IMG/VR virus record: IMGVR_UViG_3300006919_010533
Location: 1-28,970 of that record
Reading direction: 5' to 3' (one strand)
DNA: 28,970 bases
DNA from: a virus
Part shown: positions 28,803 to 28,970 of the stretch, in pieces
Position numbering within the stretch: the stretch's first letter is position 1
Layout: every line of letters begins with the position of its first letter
Notes under the pieces: model-generated
The model's input: only the letters and a program-made list of their open reading frames with translations
Databases searched by the model: none
What the model was told of the DNA's origin: nothing
Translations under genes and position numbers: made by a program

Positions 28803-28970
28803 TTGTTTTCTCCTTTCTTTGTTTTGAAGTAGAGTTTATAATACCTCTTCTTCATCTCATCAATGAACTTCATGTCCTCTTCAAATCCCATATACTTGAG
28901 ATGTTGATAAGTACCTTCCATCTCACTTATGAGTAAAAGAAGATTGATTCCCGTTACGGGTCTTCCACCA
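28793..28970 (-). CDS. C-terminal end of an unknown phage gene (runs off window)
   Basis: An open frame of 58 codons enters from the right edge and stops at TAG 28793-28795, inside tRNA-Asn. The visible part has ITGINLLLLISEME-like hydrophobic helix character, then EDMKFIDEMKKRYYKLYF, a charged aromatic helix, and a basic tail KTKKGENNPL. The last residues NPL and the stop are coded by the tRNA's 5' end. No internal stop and good codon bias support a real gene. The family cannot be named from this part. Confidence 0.65.
   Translation of the reverse strand, partial: GGRPVTGINLLLLISEMEGTYQHLKYMGFEEDMKFIDEMKKRYYKLYFKTKKGENNPL

Overview
The window is a stretch of a marine T4-like cyanophage (cyanomyovirus) genome. 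The evidence is a phage-style psbA gene (photosystem II D1), two hli genes, a plant-type ferredoxin, a TalC-type transaldolase, five compact tRNA genes, HNH endonucleases, many tiny overlapping genes, and promoters of two phage classes: host-like sigma70 (TTGACA-N17-TATAAT type) and T4-type late (TATAAATA type). Every gene I can support is on the minus strand, so transcription runs from high to low coordinates. No plus-strand gene is supported. No stretch longer than 300 bases lacks a gene; the longest gap is the 288-base psbA leader/promoter region.

Layout from right to left, in the direction of transcription. (1) 28970-22423 is an accessory block: the end of an unknown gene, tRNA-Asn, tRNA-Thr, an HNH nuclease, a second HNH gene whose stop codon lies inside tRNA-Gly, a secreted beta-barrel-like protein, five mostly unknown genes, a Cys-rich small protein, tRNA-Ser, tRNA-Pro, talC, a 50-aa protein, an orphan Phd/YefM-like protein, two unknown proteins, a third HNH gene and a coiled-coil protein. 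(2) 22362-2350 is an almost unbroken 20-kb surface-polysaccharide cluster of 25 genes, most joined by ATGA or TGATG overlaps. It codes for sugar-nucleotide enzymes (cytidylyltransferase, RmlB, RmlC, GDP-mannose 3,5-epimerase-like, a GalE-like enzyme and two other SDRs, a UDP-sugar dehydrogenase, and an RfbH-type 3-dehydrase). It also codes for about eleven glycosyltransferases or glycosyltransferase-like proteins (four GT11-like, GT2, GT7-like, GT17, GT25, exostosin-like, DUF5672, DUF3431), three methyltransferases and an NAD synthetase. (3) 2299-1 is a photosynthesis/redox cassette: hli, small membrane proteins, ferredoxin, thioredoxin-like protein, a 35-aa hli, and psbA running off the window.

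Read together, psbA, hli, ferredoxin and talC fit the known cyanophage strategy of keeping photosynthetic electron flow and pentose-phosphate reducing power going during infection. The sugar cluster could modify the host surface or decorate the virion; the sequence alone does not decide between these. Several promoters are unusually economical: -35 boxes contain the stop codon of the upstream gene, late-promoter motifs contain stop codons, and at psbA an early -10 box and a late box share bases.
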